Positions 8,499-17,900 of a DNA stretch of 64,000 nucleotides are shown here, one piece after another. The notes beneath the pieces are model-generated. The model was not told the origin of the DNA. It saw only the letters and a program-made list of their open reading frames with translations, and made no database searches. The position numbers and the translations under genes were made by a program. The DNA comes from Marinisporobacter sp. Lineage in GTDB: Bacteria; Bacillota; Clostridia; Peptostreptococcales; Thermotaleaceae. The stretch covers positions 62,001 through 126,000 of the forward strand of contig JAOARP010000063.1 of the NCBI GenBank assembly GCA_025210525.1. The letters run 5' to 3'. Every line of letters starts with the position of its first letter. The first letter of the stretch is position 1.

Positions 8499-10079
8499 TT
8501 AAACAACGCCTTCCTTCAAAGAATCTACTACAGACATAGCATCTTCTAATGTTAGAATTTTATCAACATACCCACTAAACAATTTATTCATTTGTGTAGC
8601 ATAATAAATCCCATCTGTCATCACCTTATATTTTGAACCTACCTGTGCCACACTTCCGTCAAACATCAAGCAGACACGGTCACAATATTTCCCTACAAAT
8701 TCAACATCATGAGTCACTAAAATAACGGTTTTTCCATTTCTTTGCAGTTCCTTTATAATCCTTCCTAATCGTTCTTTTAGGTTTCGATCTAACCCTCTTG
8801 TAGGCTCATCTAGTATCAATATTTCAGGCTCCATCACAAGGATAGAAGCTAATGCTACCCTTTGTTTTTCTCCACCACTCAAATCCCTTGGATTTTTATC
8901 CTTATACTTTAAAATATCTAGTTCCTTGCATACCTTTTCTATTCTTGATAAATCGTTTATTCCTTTTTGATCTAATGTATATTTTATTTCTTCATAAACC
9001 GTATCATTAAATAGATAATCGTTTGGATTTTGTGAAAGATATCCCACTTCTCCCTTTACCAAAAGCTTTCCTTTTGTAGGCTTTACTAATCCTGAAATAT
9101 TTTTAAGAAGGGTAGATTTACCCCCACCATTTTCTCCCATAATCCCAAAAATTTCTCCCTTAAAAATGCTTAAGTTAACGCCCTTCAATGCTTTCTTTTC
9201 ATTTTCATAAGTAAAACAAAGCTTTTTCATAGAGATGATTTCTTTATTTTTATGTGTTTCTTCTTTTATTCCTTGAAATAGCATAGGTTTTTTAAAAGCA
9301 AAATCTTTTCTTAATTTCTTTCTCCCCTCTTTTACAGTAAGAGGAATGCTCTTTTCTCCCAATCTCGCAAAATAATTCGCAACTGTTGGAGAAAAGTTTT
9401 TCTCCTTCCTATAGCTAAAGGCTGTAAAATCTTCTGGCTCTCCATCAAATACTATTTGTCCATCCTCCATAAATACAACTCGATCTGCTAAATGAAAACA
9501 TCTATCAATTCTTTGTTCAATCAAAACGATGGTATAGCCTAATTCTTCATTTAATCTCTTCAAAATATGTAAAATTTCTTCAGCCGTAACAGGGTCAAGC
9601 TGAGAGGTTGGTTCATCTAAAACTAAAAACTTATATCCCATAGCAATAGTTGCACCAATAGCTACCTTTTGCTTTTGTCCCCCTGATAATTCATAAGTCT
9701 TTTTGTCTTTTAGCTCCCATATATTTAAAAAGCTTAAAATCTCCATTACTTTTTTTCGCATAGTCTCATAGTCTTTCCCTATATTTTCAAGTCCAAAGGC
9801 AATTTCTCTTTCTACTTGATCCATAACTAACTGCTTTTCTGGATCTTGAAAAACCATCCCAACCTCTACATCACTCTTGATATTTCCTTTTATTTTTCCA
9901 CCATAAAATTCTGGAACAATTCTATTAAACACTCTTCCTAAAGTAGATTTTCCACAGCCTGATTTTCCAAGAAGCAATAAAAATTCTCCTTCTTTTATAG
10001 ATAAATGAATATCTTTTAAAGCAGGCTCTTCCTTCCTTGGATAATAATAGGTTACATCTTCTATCTTAAAAATTTCCAT
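8499..10079 (-). CDS. ECF transporter fused ATPase (EcfA1-A2)
   Basis: The protein has 526 residues and two complete ABC ATPase halves in one chain. First half: Walker A GKSGCGKST, signature LSGGQKQKVAIG, Walker B FLVLDEPTSQLD. Second half: GENGGGKST, LSGGEKQRVALA, ILILDEPTRGLD. All catalytic motifs are intact in both halves. The fusion replaces the usual separate EcfA and EcfA'. It overlaps the end of the ecfT gene by 19 bases. With EcfT it forms the energising module that drives toppling of the S component to release substrate inside the cell. Confidence 0.95.
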   Translation of the reverse strand: MEIFKIEDVTYYYPRKEEPALKDIHLSIKEGEFLLLLGKSGCGKSTLGRVFNRIVPEFYGGKIKGNIKSDVEVGMVFQDPEKQLVMDQVEREIAFGLENIGKDYETMRKKVMEILSFLNIWELKDKKTYELSGGQKQKVAIGATIAMGYKFLVLDEPTSQLDPVTAEEILHILKRLNEELGYTIVLIEQRIDRCFHLADRVVFMEDGQIVFDGEPEDFTAFSYRKEKNFSPTVANYFARLGEKSIPLTVKEGRKKLRKDFAFKKPMLFQGIKEETHKNKEIISMKKLCFTYENEKKALKGVNLSIFKGEIFGIMGENGGGKSTLLKNISGLVKPTKGKLLVKGEVGYLSQNPNDYLFNDTVYEEIKYTLDQKGINDLSRIEKVCKELDILKYKDKNPRDLSGGEKQRVALASILVMEPEILILDEPTRGLDRNLKERLGRIIKELQRNGKTVILVTHDVEFVGKYCDRVCLMFDGSVAQVGSKYKVMTDGIYYATQMNKLFSGYVDKILTLEDAMSVVDSLKEGVV

Positions 10080-10954
10080 TTTTTACACCCTCTCATGAAC
10101 AGCATAGCTACTACTAAAGCAATATCTAGATAAATAAGAAAAATCATGTCTTCCCTACCAAAGCCTTTAAATGTAGGATAAAAATTCACAAAGCCCACAT
10201 CATAAGCTATGCTCATGCCTAATAACAACAATAAAATTAAATTCATTCCATGAATCAAATAGTCTATCCTTTTCATCTTAATTTGAGAGTAGGAAGTTCT
10301 TACCCCTTTTCCATAACCTCTAGCATATAAGCTTTCTGCTCGATCTAATGCTCCTTCAAGGGAAGATATAAATATTACCTTTAAAATTGGATAATATGCT
10401 TTCACCCTTTTTATCAAATTTTTCTCCTTAAAATTAACTCCTCTTAAAACCATTACATCCTTTACCCTCATAATTTCTAATTTCAATCTATGAATAATAT
10501 TTGTACTCATAGACAGGGTAAGGGTAAACTTATGAGCATATTTTGAAAAAAAGCTAAAATTTTCATCAGGGTTCGTCATAACACTAAAGAATGAAAAAAT
10601 CAATAGTATACAAAATAATTTAAGTGCCATGTTTCCACCATACGCCAATGATTCTAAAGTGATTTTTAATTGTAAAGTAAGCTTTAGCTTTGCTATAAGG
10701 GATAATCTTGGACTCTTAAAAAGAATCGTTCTTCCACTTTGAGATACTAAAGGATTAATCATTATAATCCATACGCTCATCAACAAACCATATTTCATTG
10801 TTTGTTTCAATAGCTCTTTCTCCTCTAAAAAAAACATACTAAGCACTATAAAGATGAGTATAGATAGAATATAAAGAGGATGACTATAAACCAATGTCAT
10901 GAAAAATAAAATACTTGAAAATAAAATCATCGTAAACGGATGAATCTTGACCAT
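10061..10954 (-). CDS. ecfT: ECF transporter transmembrane coupling protein EcfT
   Basis: The protein has 297 residues, CbiQ/EcfT family. Several membrane helices at each end flank a cytoplasmic coupling-helix region carrying the two Arg-Gly motifs that dock into the ATPases: the canonical LYARGYG and a degenerate VLRGVNF. It starts nine bases after the lipoprotein stop, behind AGGTGAT, and overlaps the ATPase gene. With the ATPase and S component it completes a self-contained (group I) importer, so it need not share a housekeeping EcfT. Confidence 0.93.
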   Translation of the reverse strand: MVKIHPFTMILFSSILFFMTLVYSHPLYILSILIFIVLSMFFLEEKELLKQTMKYGLLMSVWIIMINPLVSQSGRTILFKSPRLSLIAKLKLTLQLKITLESLAYGGNMALKLFCILLIFSFFSVMTNPDENFSFFSKYAHKFTLTLSMSTNIIHRLKLEIMRVKDVMVLRGVNFKEKNLIKRVKAYYPILKVIFISSLEGALDRAESLYARGYGKGVRTSYSQIKMKRIDYLIHGMNLILLLLLGMSIAYDVGFVNFYPTFKGFGREDMIFLIYLDIALVVAMLFMRGCKKWKFLR

Positions 10955-10962
10955 CTAATCAC

Positions 10963-11901
10963 CTAATTCTTTATTGGAATATTGATTACTTCTTTTTCTG
11001 TTACCATTACAGAAAATTTCCCTTTAATCTTTTCTGGATTTTCATATAAAAGCTTTACTGCTCTTTTAATGCAATTTTCATCATTTCCAGTAATGAACCA
11101 CATACTTGTTGCTCCTCCATACTCTTTTACAACAGATGCAATTACTGCTCCTTTTTTATAACTTTTTAAAGCTTCCCCTTTGTTATTTAATCCTTCAACC
11201 TCTTGATCTAGCTTAAAATACAATCCACACTTACTTCCATTTTCATAAAAATCTTTTATGTAATTCTTCTTTTTAAGATCATCCCACGAACCTATTACAA
11301 TAGAATTCCTCTCTATATTTTGTAAATCTCCATTTTCTAAATTCACATGGTCTATAGCTTTAACCCCTTGTTCCTTTAAATAGTCTAAAAGAAGATCTCC
11401 TTGTTTTTCATAACTCTTTGTAGTTACTATTTCTGTCTTATATATATTCCCATCATGCCCATTGATAAAGTTTATAGGATATGCACCAATAATACTCGAT
11501 CCATAAATATTGTTATCCCAATCATGATAATCCCATATAACAATATCTTTAGGATTTAAATAATAATCTTCTGCTCCTACCTCTGACAATATGCCATTTA
11601 CATAATAAAACCAGTCGATTTTCTTTTTATTTTTTAGTCCAGTAAATTCTGATTTCAGCCCATCAATTCCATTGATAAAGCCTCCACCATAAGCCGTTTC
11701 AATGTTGAAATTTTCTTCCATTACTTCTATCACATTTGTATCCTTAGCTACATCTACAGCCTTTTCTGATAATTTTTCATTCCCAAATCCCTTTGAAACA
11801 ATTACCTGAACCTTACCATCCTCTACTCTTGATTTTTCACCACACCCAATAAATGTGCATGTCATAACTATCATTAGTAGAAATAACAAAATTTTTTTCA
11901 C
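10963..11901 (-). CDS. DUF4430 lipoprotein, candidate corrinoid-binding partner of the ECF importer
   Basis: The protein has 312 residues; GTG start with GGAGG nine bases upstream. A lipobox ends at Cys20 (TFIGC), so it is probably anchored on the outer face of the membrane. The DUF4430/transcobalamin-beta-like region (about 30-130) contains TAYGGGF, DWFYYVNGIL and W123-D-Y-H126-D-W128. A C-terminal alpha/beta region (about 150-312) ends in a WFITGND...LLYENPEKI block. A paralogue (50207-51307) shares all of these blocks. It is the first gene after riboswitch 1 and precedes a full ECF importer. ECF systems normally lack a binding protein, so a lipoprotein here suggests a hand-over partner. 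His126 is a possible cobalt ligand, which is conjecture. Confidence 0.87.
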   Translation of the reverse strand: MKKILLFLLMIVMTCTFIGCGEKSRVEDGKVQVIVSKGFGNEKLSEKAVDVAKDTNVIEVMEENFNIETAYGGGFINGIDGLKSEFTGLKNKKKIDWFYYVNGILSEVGAEDYYLNPKDIVIWDYHDWDNNIYGSSIIGAYPINFINGHDGNIYKTEIVTTKSYEKQGDLLLDYLKEQGVKAIDHVNLENGDLQNIERNSIVIGSWDDLKKKNYIKDFYENGSKCGLYFKLDQEVEGLNNKGEALKSYKKGAVIASVVKEYGGATSMWFITGNDENCIKRAVKLLYENPEKIKGKFSVMVTEKEVINIPIKN

Positions 11902-11921
11902 CTGTAAAAACCTCCATTCAT

Positions 11922-11959
11922 TCCAAAATAAATAACCTTTTCCGAAAAATGGAAAAGGT
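11922..11959 (-). terminator. Attenuator of riboswitch 1
   Basis: ACCTTTTCC/GGAAAAGGT forms a perfect stem followed on the minus strand by TTATTTATTTT, ending about 20 bases before the lipoprotein start. Placed between aptamer and gene, it is the expected transcription-termination switch. Confidence 0.8.
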
Positions 11960-12054
11960 CAAAGATATATGTATCATTGATTCCTTATAGTCCATGGGAT
12001 TATCCATACATACTATAATAACAATCAATCACATATATCTTCAATCCCTCTAAG

Positions 12055-12215
12055 TCGGAGGTTAATTGAAGAATGCCATGTTAGGTGTTCTGGCTCCCGG
12101 GTCATCTTTAAATTAGGCCTTCCCATCTAGTCTATACTAAACAGTGGCATATTCTAATCCTCATCGCCGGTTACAGCTGCGACTACAGCAAGGGCACCTC
12201 ACCCTTTTCCCTAAA
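12055..12215 (-). promoter_or_regulatory. Cobalamin riboswitch 1 (controls ECF operon)
   Basis: Read on the minus strand, the region contains the conserved aptamer landmarks in order: AGGGAA, a GGGTG-containing stem, GCAGCTGTAACCGGCGA, the B12 box GCCACTG (complement at 12142-12148), ATGGGAAGGC, then GATGACCCGGGAGCC closing the core. It shares its subtype with riboswitch 4 and differs from riboswitches 2 and 3. High cobalamin is expected to switch the operon off. Confidence 0.95.
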
Positions 12216-12248
12216 CATTAGCAATAATGTTTTATACTACTTAGATAA

Positions 12249-12277
12249 ATTTTATCATCCTATTTCAAAGGTTTCAA
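12249..12277 (-). promoter_or_regulatory. Promoter of B12 unit 1
   Basis: TTGAAA-N17-TAAAAT (minus strand; -35 at 12272-12277, -10 at 12249-12254) lies about 35 bases upstream of the aptamer. The -10 is embedded in a GATAAAATTTATC palindrome. The remaining gap up to 12465 holds only a weak GCTA/TAGC hairpin near 12315-12345. Confidence 0.65.
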
Positions 12278-12464
12278 CATGATTTGTCAAATTTTCTAAG
12301 TTTTACATACAAAAAAGCTACTAACAACATGCTAGCAACTCTTTTATGTAACGACACAAATATATTAAATAGCTTCGACGTAGTAAATTCTACCTCAATT
12401 TCTATAAAATATCAAGTATTATGAAAAAATTCTTACATAATATTCTTTTTGAAGTATATTATTC

Positions 12465-12495
12465 AAAACTGCTAGCAAATTTTGCTAGCAGTTTT
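12465..12495 (-). terminator. Terminator ending B12 unit 2
   Basis: AAAACTGCTAGCAAA/TTTGCTAGCAGTTTT is a near-perfect long stem right after the stop of the 799-residue SLH gene. It has the same CTGCTAG core as the other unit terminators. Confidence 0.85.
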
Positions 12496-12499
12496 AGCT

Positions 12500-14899
12500 C
12501 TATTGATTGACTAATTTATGAAGCTTATAAAGCATCGTAGCAGCTTGTGCTCTATTTGCATTTTGTTTTGGTGCAAAACTTCCATCCCCCATACCACTGA
12601 TGATTTTTTCTTTTACGCAAAGGCTTACACCATTTTTTGCCCACTTAGCAATATTTTCAGTATCTTTAAAGATATTTAAATGCTCCAAGCTTGCTTTTTC
12701 ATACCCTGATTGCTCAAGAACTTTTGCAACAATCACTGCCATTTCTTGTCTTGTAATATTTCCATTTGGATCAAATACAGTTTCACTTCTACCATTGATT
12801 AATCTATTTTTATATGCTACTCCTACAAAATCATAATACCAATCATCTTTAGCTACATCTGTAAATGCTACATTGGTGTTTTCAGTAGGATAATCCATCA
12901 TCTTCGCAACAAGTGTTGCAAATTCTGCTCTTGTAATATTTGCGGCTGGATCAAATATACCGTCTTTACGACCATTTATGATTTGTTCCTTTGCCATGGC
13001 TTCAATAGCTTCCTTTGCCCACTCATAATCTCCTAAATCTCTAAATGTTTTATTTAATACTTCTTGTGTTGTTTCATCTACTGTTTTAGCAAAATATTTA
13101 CTAAAGTGATTTGTTGTAAATGTGACAGTTTTCGTAACAGGATCATATTCTCCACCCATAGCTTCAATATTTCCATCATCTTTTAGATAGAATACTTCTA
13201 CTTTTTCTCCTGTCTTTACTTCCCCTTCATATGGAACGCGAATCGTCATAGGCTCTGCAAACTCCGTTACTTTTTCTTTACCTACACTTGCATTTAAATC
13301 CACAATAATACTATTTTCTGGTACTTTGTTTCTTGCAACGGCGAGTAAACTATCTTTATCTACTGTTTTTGCACTTAAGCTGATTTCTTGATCTATTGCT
13401 TTTTCTCCAAAAGTCTTTGGTGTTACATGAAAAGATGCTACTTCTGTTTGAATAGATACTTTTTCAATACCATTTTCTTTTAAGCTTTTCATCATGTCTT
13501 TAGGTAGCTTTGTTTCTACTTCTTCTTTGTCTACGCGAGGAATTTGTATAGTTACTTTCTTTTCAAATGCTAGATTTTTTTCTATGTCATTTTCCTTTAA
13601 TTTTTCCTTCATAGCTTTTTCAGTATTTACCGCTGTTTTTACCAATTCTTTTATATGCGTAGCATCTATCTTTGCAATTGCTCTATCCTTTTGTACTTTC
13701 ATATCTGCTTTTTCAATTTTTTTGATACTAGCTTTTTCTACTGCTTTTTTTGCTACTTCTACTGCTTTTTCTTTGATTTCTTTTGCATTTTCTTTTCCTA
13801 ATTTTTTCATTAAGCTTCCTGCTGATTCAATGACATTTCCTGCAATATGCTTTAATTCTTTGTTATTGATTTTATCTATCGCTTTTATAGTCATTTTCAT
13901 ATTTTCTGCCGCTGCTTTACTGATTTCTTTTTTATCATCTTTTTCATTCATTTGCTCAGCAGATTTTATTAAGGTTTTTACAACATCAATACTTTGATTC
14001 GCTAAATCCTTTGCACCATCTTCTGTCTTGATTTTATCAACTGCCTTTTCCATTACTTTAGACATATTTTTTACGTCTTTTACAAAAGCTTTTGCATCTT
14101 CTTTTGAATTAATTTTTTCTGCTTTTTCTTTTAATTGATCAGATACATCTTTTACTGTTTTTTCTATTTCATCATCCGTTATATTCTTATTATCTAATGT
14201 ATTTTTTGCTACATCTATTTGAGCTTCTATTTCTGTATCTGGTTTATTCTCTGACTCAGTTCTATAATCAATAATGTAATACCACTCTATATTTTCTCCA
14301 CCTTTTAATTCATAACTTTCTACACCTACAGTAATACTTTCATTATTAACTTTTACCTTCCATCCACTAAACTTTCCTTTGTCAAACTCTGCCTGCCCAT
14401 CTATACTTTCTACATATCCATCAGATTTTATAGTAGCTGATTTACCATTTTTATCTAGTATCCTCTTTGTTGCATCCCATACACTTTCACCTTCTTTAAT
14501 CTCTACTTCTTGTTTAGGGATAATTATTCCTTTATATCCCTTTATAGAAAGAGTAACGATTGTCTTTTTTTCAGGAATTGCAGGGTCTGTTCCAGCATCC
14601 TTGATGGCTAGAGAAAAATTTTCTTTCTCTTCATTGATATTAACGATTCCCTTATATGTCTTTCCTTGATCTAATGAAAAAGAAATTTGAAAGTTTCCAT
14701 CTTTATCTGTATTTCCTTGATTAATATAACAAACTTTTTCTTTTTCAAACACTTCTATAGAAGCAGGTACTTCTTTATAGTTAGATGTTGCACCTATCGT
14801 AACACGTTCTTCTTCAACAGTACTTTTTATTTCTATTTGTGCAAAAGAAGGCATTGTCATTGTAATTACAAGTAGCATTGCCAATAGAAATTTTTTCAT
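12500..14899 (-). CDS. SLH-anchored DUF4430 surface protein
   Basis: The protein has 799 residues; start set by AAAGGAGGAAC before ATG 14899. Order: signal peptide (1-20); a small carboxypeptidase-regulatory-like beta domain (25-100); DUF4430 (about 110-213, with GWKVKVN and IEWYYIID); a long Lys/Glu/Ala-rich helical region, probably a coiled-coil spacer (226-433); a beta domain (446-603); and three SLH repeats (620-799) carrying ITRAE, ITRQE and ANRAQ motifs. SLH repeats bind pyruvylated secondary cell-wall polymer, so the DUF4430 head would project on a stalk. Everything after the DUF4430 domain is closely matched by the 1,801-residue protein, showing they are paralogues. It lacks a toroid, so it may complement a separate toroid protein. 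Confidence 0.88.
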   Translation of the reverse strand: MKKFLLAMLLVITMTMPSFAQIEIKSTVEEERVTIGATSNYKEVPASIEVFEKEKVCYINQGNTDKDGNFQISFSLDQGKTYKGIVNINEEKENFSLAIKDAGTDPAIPEKKTIVTLSIKGYKGIIIPKQEVEIKEGESVWDATKRILDKNGKSATIKSDGYVESIDGQAEFDKGKFSGWKVKVNNESITVGVESYELKGGENIEWYYIIDYRTESENKPDTEIEAQIDVAKNTLDNKNITDDEIEKTVKDVSDQLKEKAEKINSKEDAKAFVKDVKNMSKVMEKAVDKIKTEDGAKDLANQSIDVVKTLIKSAEQMNEKDDKKEISKAAAENMKMTIKAIDKINNKELKHIAGNVIESAGSLMKKLGKENAKEIKEKAVEVAKKAVEKASIKKIEKADMKVQKDRAIAKIDATHIKELVKTAVNTEKAMKEKLKENDIEKNLAFEKKVTIQIPRVDKEEVETKLPKDMMKSLKENGIEKVSIQTEVASFHVTPKTFGEKAIDQEISLSAKTVDKDSLLAVARNKVPENSIIVDLNASVGKEKVTEFAEPMTIRVPYEGEVKTGEKVEVFYLKDDGNIEAMGGEYDPVTKTVTFTTNHFSKYFAKTVDETTQEVLNKTFRDLGDYEWAKEAIEAMAKEQIINGRKDGIFDPAANITRAEFATLVAKMMDYPTENTNVAFTDVAKDDWYYDFVGVAYKNRLINGRSETVFDPNGNITRQEMAVIVAKVLEQSGYEKASLEHLNIFKDTENIAKWAKNGVSLCVKEKIISGMGDGSFAPKQNANRAQAATMLYKLHKLVNQ

Positions 14900-14969
14900 A
14901 ATGTTCCTCCTTTTAACTCTTTCAATTTGACAGCTTCTCCCTTTTACAAAAGAAGCTGTCTATCTATAA

Positions 14970-17900
14970 CTATTTTTGAACCTTTTCATTCACAGGATCT
15001 TTTAAAAGAACATTTTGTCCCTCTAGAGTATCCCATACAAAAGCTTTCACCTCATAGTTTCCATCCTTTGGAACAACTAAACTTATATTCATGTCCTTAC
15101 TCTCTCCTGCATTAATATCTTCTTCTACAGGCTTATAATTGATCATTTTGCCATTATCTTTATTATATAAAGCTAAAATCAATGTTGCCTTTTTCATTTC
15201 TTTACTTACATTTTTCACTTTTACTCTTACTTTTGCTGTATCTCCATTTTTAAAGACTTGTTTATTCTCTTTTTGGATTTCAAAGTTCTTCATAAGCATT
15301 TCTTCTATATTAAAATCAATTGTGTCTTGTATTTTTTCATTTCCTGATACTCTTGCAGTAAATGTAACGTTACCAGCTTTCTTTGCTATCATTCTTCCAC
15401 TTGCATCAATACTTGCAATATTTTCATCTGAGCTTTCCCACATTATTCCCTTTGTCATAATTTCTTGATTTTTTTGATCAAACACTTTTGCAGAAAGATC
15501 TATCATCATATTTTCTTTTATTGTTGTATTTTCTAGCTTTTTTATCTCTATTTTACTTACATTCGTTGGTTCTATATATTGAATGCCTAAAGCATGATAC
15601 ATAGATTTTTCTTTATCTAAATCTGCTAATGCCATGAATGCTTGTTCTGTTGATTTCTTATCTCCAAATCCATTTTCCTTCTTAAAGGTAAGTAATCTGT
15701 CTAAAATATTTTTACCATTTCTATCATAATCCTTAGACAAAGGATCTACACCTACTGCTACAAGTCCTTGTATAACAGCAGAAATTGTACACGCATTTTC
15801 TTTTCCGTTCATTGTACTTTGGATATATTGAACACCCTTATTGATGCAATCATTTACACCTGCTATTTCTTGATGCTTACCAAGTGCCATGATAGACATA
15901 GCTGTATAATCCAGATCTCCAAAGCTACCATTTGCCTTTTGGTAACTCATCAATGCTTTTACTGCTTTTTCTACTTCATAATCTGCATCTGCCATATCTA
16001 ATGCTATGATACTAAAAGCAAGGGTCGTTGCACGATCATCCCCTGAACTAATGATAAATTTTCCTTGTTCGTTTTGTGAATCCATCAATGTTTTCACATA
16101 ATTCTTACTCTGCTCATCTCTTGGATTTTTATTAGCTGCAATCAATCCTATAATATTTCCTGCATAATCACTAGCTTTCATAGATTGTTCAGCCATTTGT
16201 GTTATTTTATATTTTTTCGTAATTGTATCAATATCCTTTTGACTATTTCCTGTATATCTATATCCTATAGCTTCTCTGAATGTAAAAGTATCATCTTTAG
16301 CATAATAACTTCTTAATCCTTCAATATTTTCTTTAATCTTTTCTTTATTAGTCTTAGGGATTTCTTCTTTTATTGTCAATACTACAGAATCTTTTATTAT
16401 ACTTTCATCAATGACTAATTTTACAGTAATCTTAACCTTTCCTTTTGCTTTTGCTGTTACTAACCCTTTTTTATCTATTACTGCAATATTTTTATCTGAA
16501 CTTTCCCAGATAACATTTTCTGTAGTTATTTCTTTATTCTTTTCATCAAATGCCTTTGCTTTAAGCTGAATAGTATCTTTCATTTTCAGGATTGTGTTTG
16601 ATAGCTTTTCAACTAAAATTCTAGGACTATCTAAATTCTTCTCTTCAATAGTTAAATGGATTGTATCTTTTATTTCTTCATTTCCTAATACTTTTGCAGT
16701 AATAGTCACTTCTCCTTTTGCCTTCGCTGTTACTACTCCAGTTCCATTAACTACTGCAACATCTTCATCTGAACTTTCCCAGGTAATATTTTCTTTCATC
16801 ATTTCTTGTTTATTTTGATCTAATACTTTTGGTGATAATTTTAAAATTTCTTCTACTTTTAGAACTGTATTGGATGGCTTTTCTATAATTATTTGAGCTG
16901 CCTTTTGATCTCCTAATACATATATCCATTCTATACGATCTTCTGCTGAGATTTTTACTTCTCCTGCTCCTATTTCTGGTGTAACACCATTTACCTTCAC
17001 AGCCCATCCACTGTTTGACCCTTTATCATTCTCTTTTTGCCCAGCGATACTACTTACATATGCATCATTTTTTATTTCATACTTAATTCCTTTTTGATCA
17101 AGAATTCTTTTCGTAAAGCTAAGTATTGTATCGTCTTTTTCTATCTCTTCCTCTATCTTTTCAAGGATTGCTTTTTCTTTGTATCCACCAATATATATAT
17201 AAGCTCTTTCTTTGGTTTCCACAACATTTAGATTTATTTCATCTTGTATATTTTTTTCACCTATTACCTTTGCTGTTATAATGACATTTCCTTTTGCTTT
17301 TGCTGTTACTACTCCAGTTTTCTCTACAGTTGCTATATTTTCATCGGAGCTTTCCCATACAATTTTTCCTGCTTCCATTTCTTGATCGTATTTATTATAT
17401 GTTTTAGCTTTAAGCTGTAAAGATTCTTTTATTTTTAATGTTGTTATAGCTTGTTTTTGTATCTCTATTTTTGAAACCTTTAAATCCTTTTCTGCTTCTT
17501 CAACCATTAATTGAATATTATCTTGTATACTTTCGTTTCCTACTACTTTTGCAGTAATCGTAATATTTCCTGCTTTCTTTGCTGTAATTCTTCCACTTGT
17601 ATCAATACTTGCAATATTTTCATCGGAGCTTTCCCAAATTACTCCCTTTGACATGATCTCTTTATGATTTTGATCAAACACTTTTGCAGAAAGATTTATC
17701 ATCATATTTTCTTTTATTGTTGTATTTTCTAGCTTTTGTATCTCTATTTTACTTACCTTTGTTGGTTCTATATATTGAATAGCTAAAGCATGATACATAG
17801 ATTTTCCTTTATCTAAATCTGCTAATGCCATAAATGCTTGTTCTGTTGATTTGCTATCTCCAAATCCATTTTCTTTCTTAAAGGCAAGTAATTGATCTAA

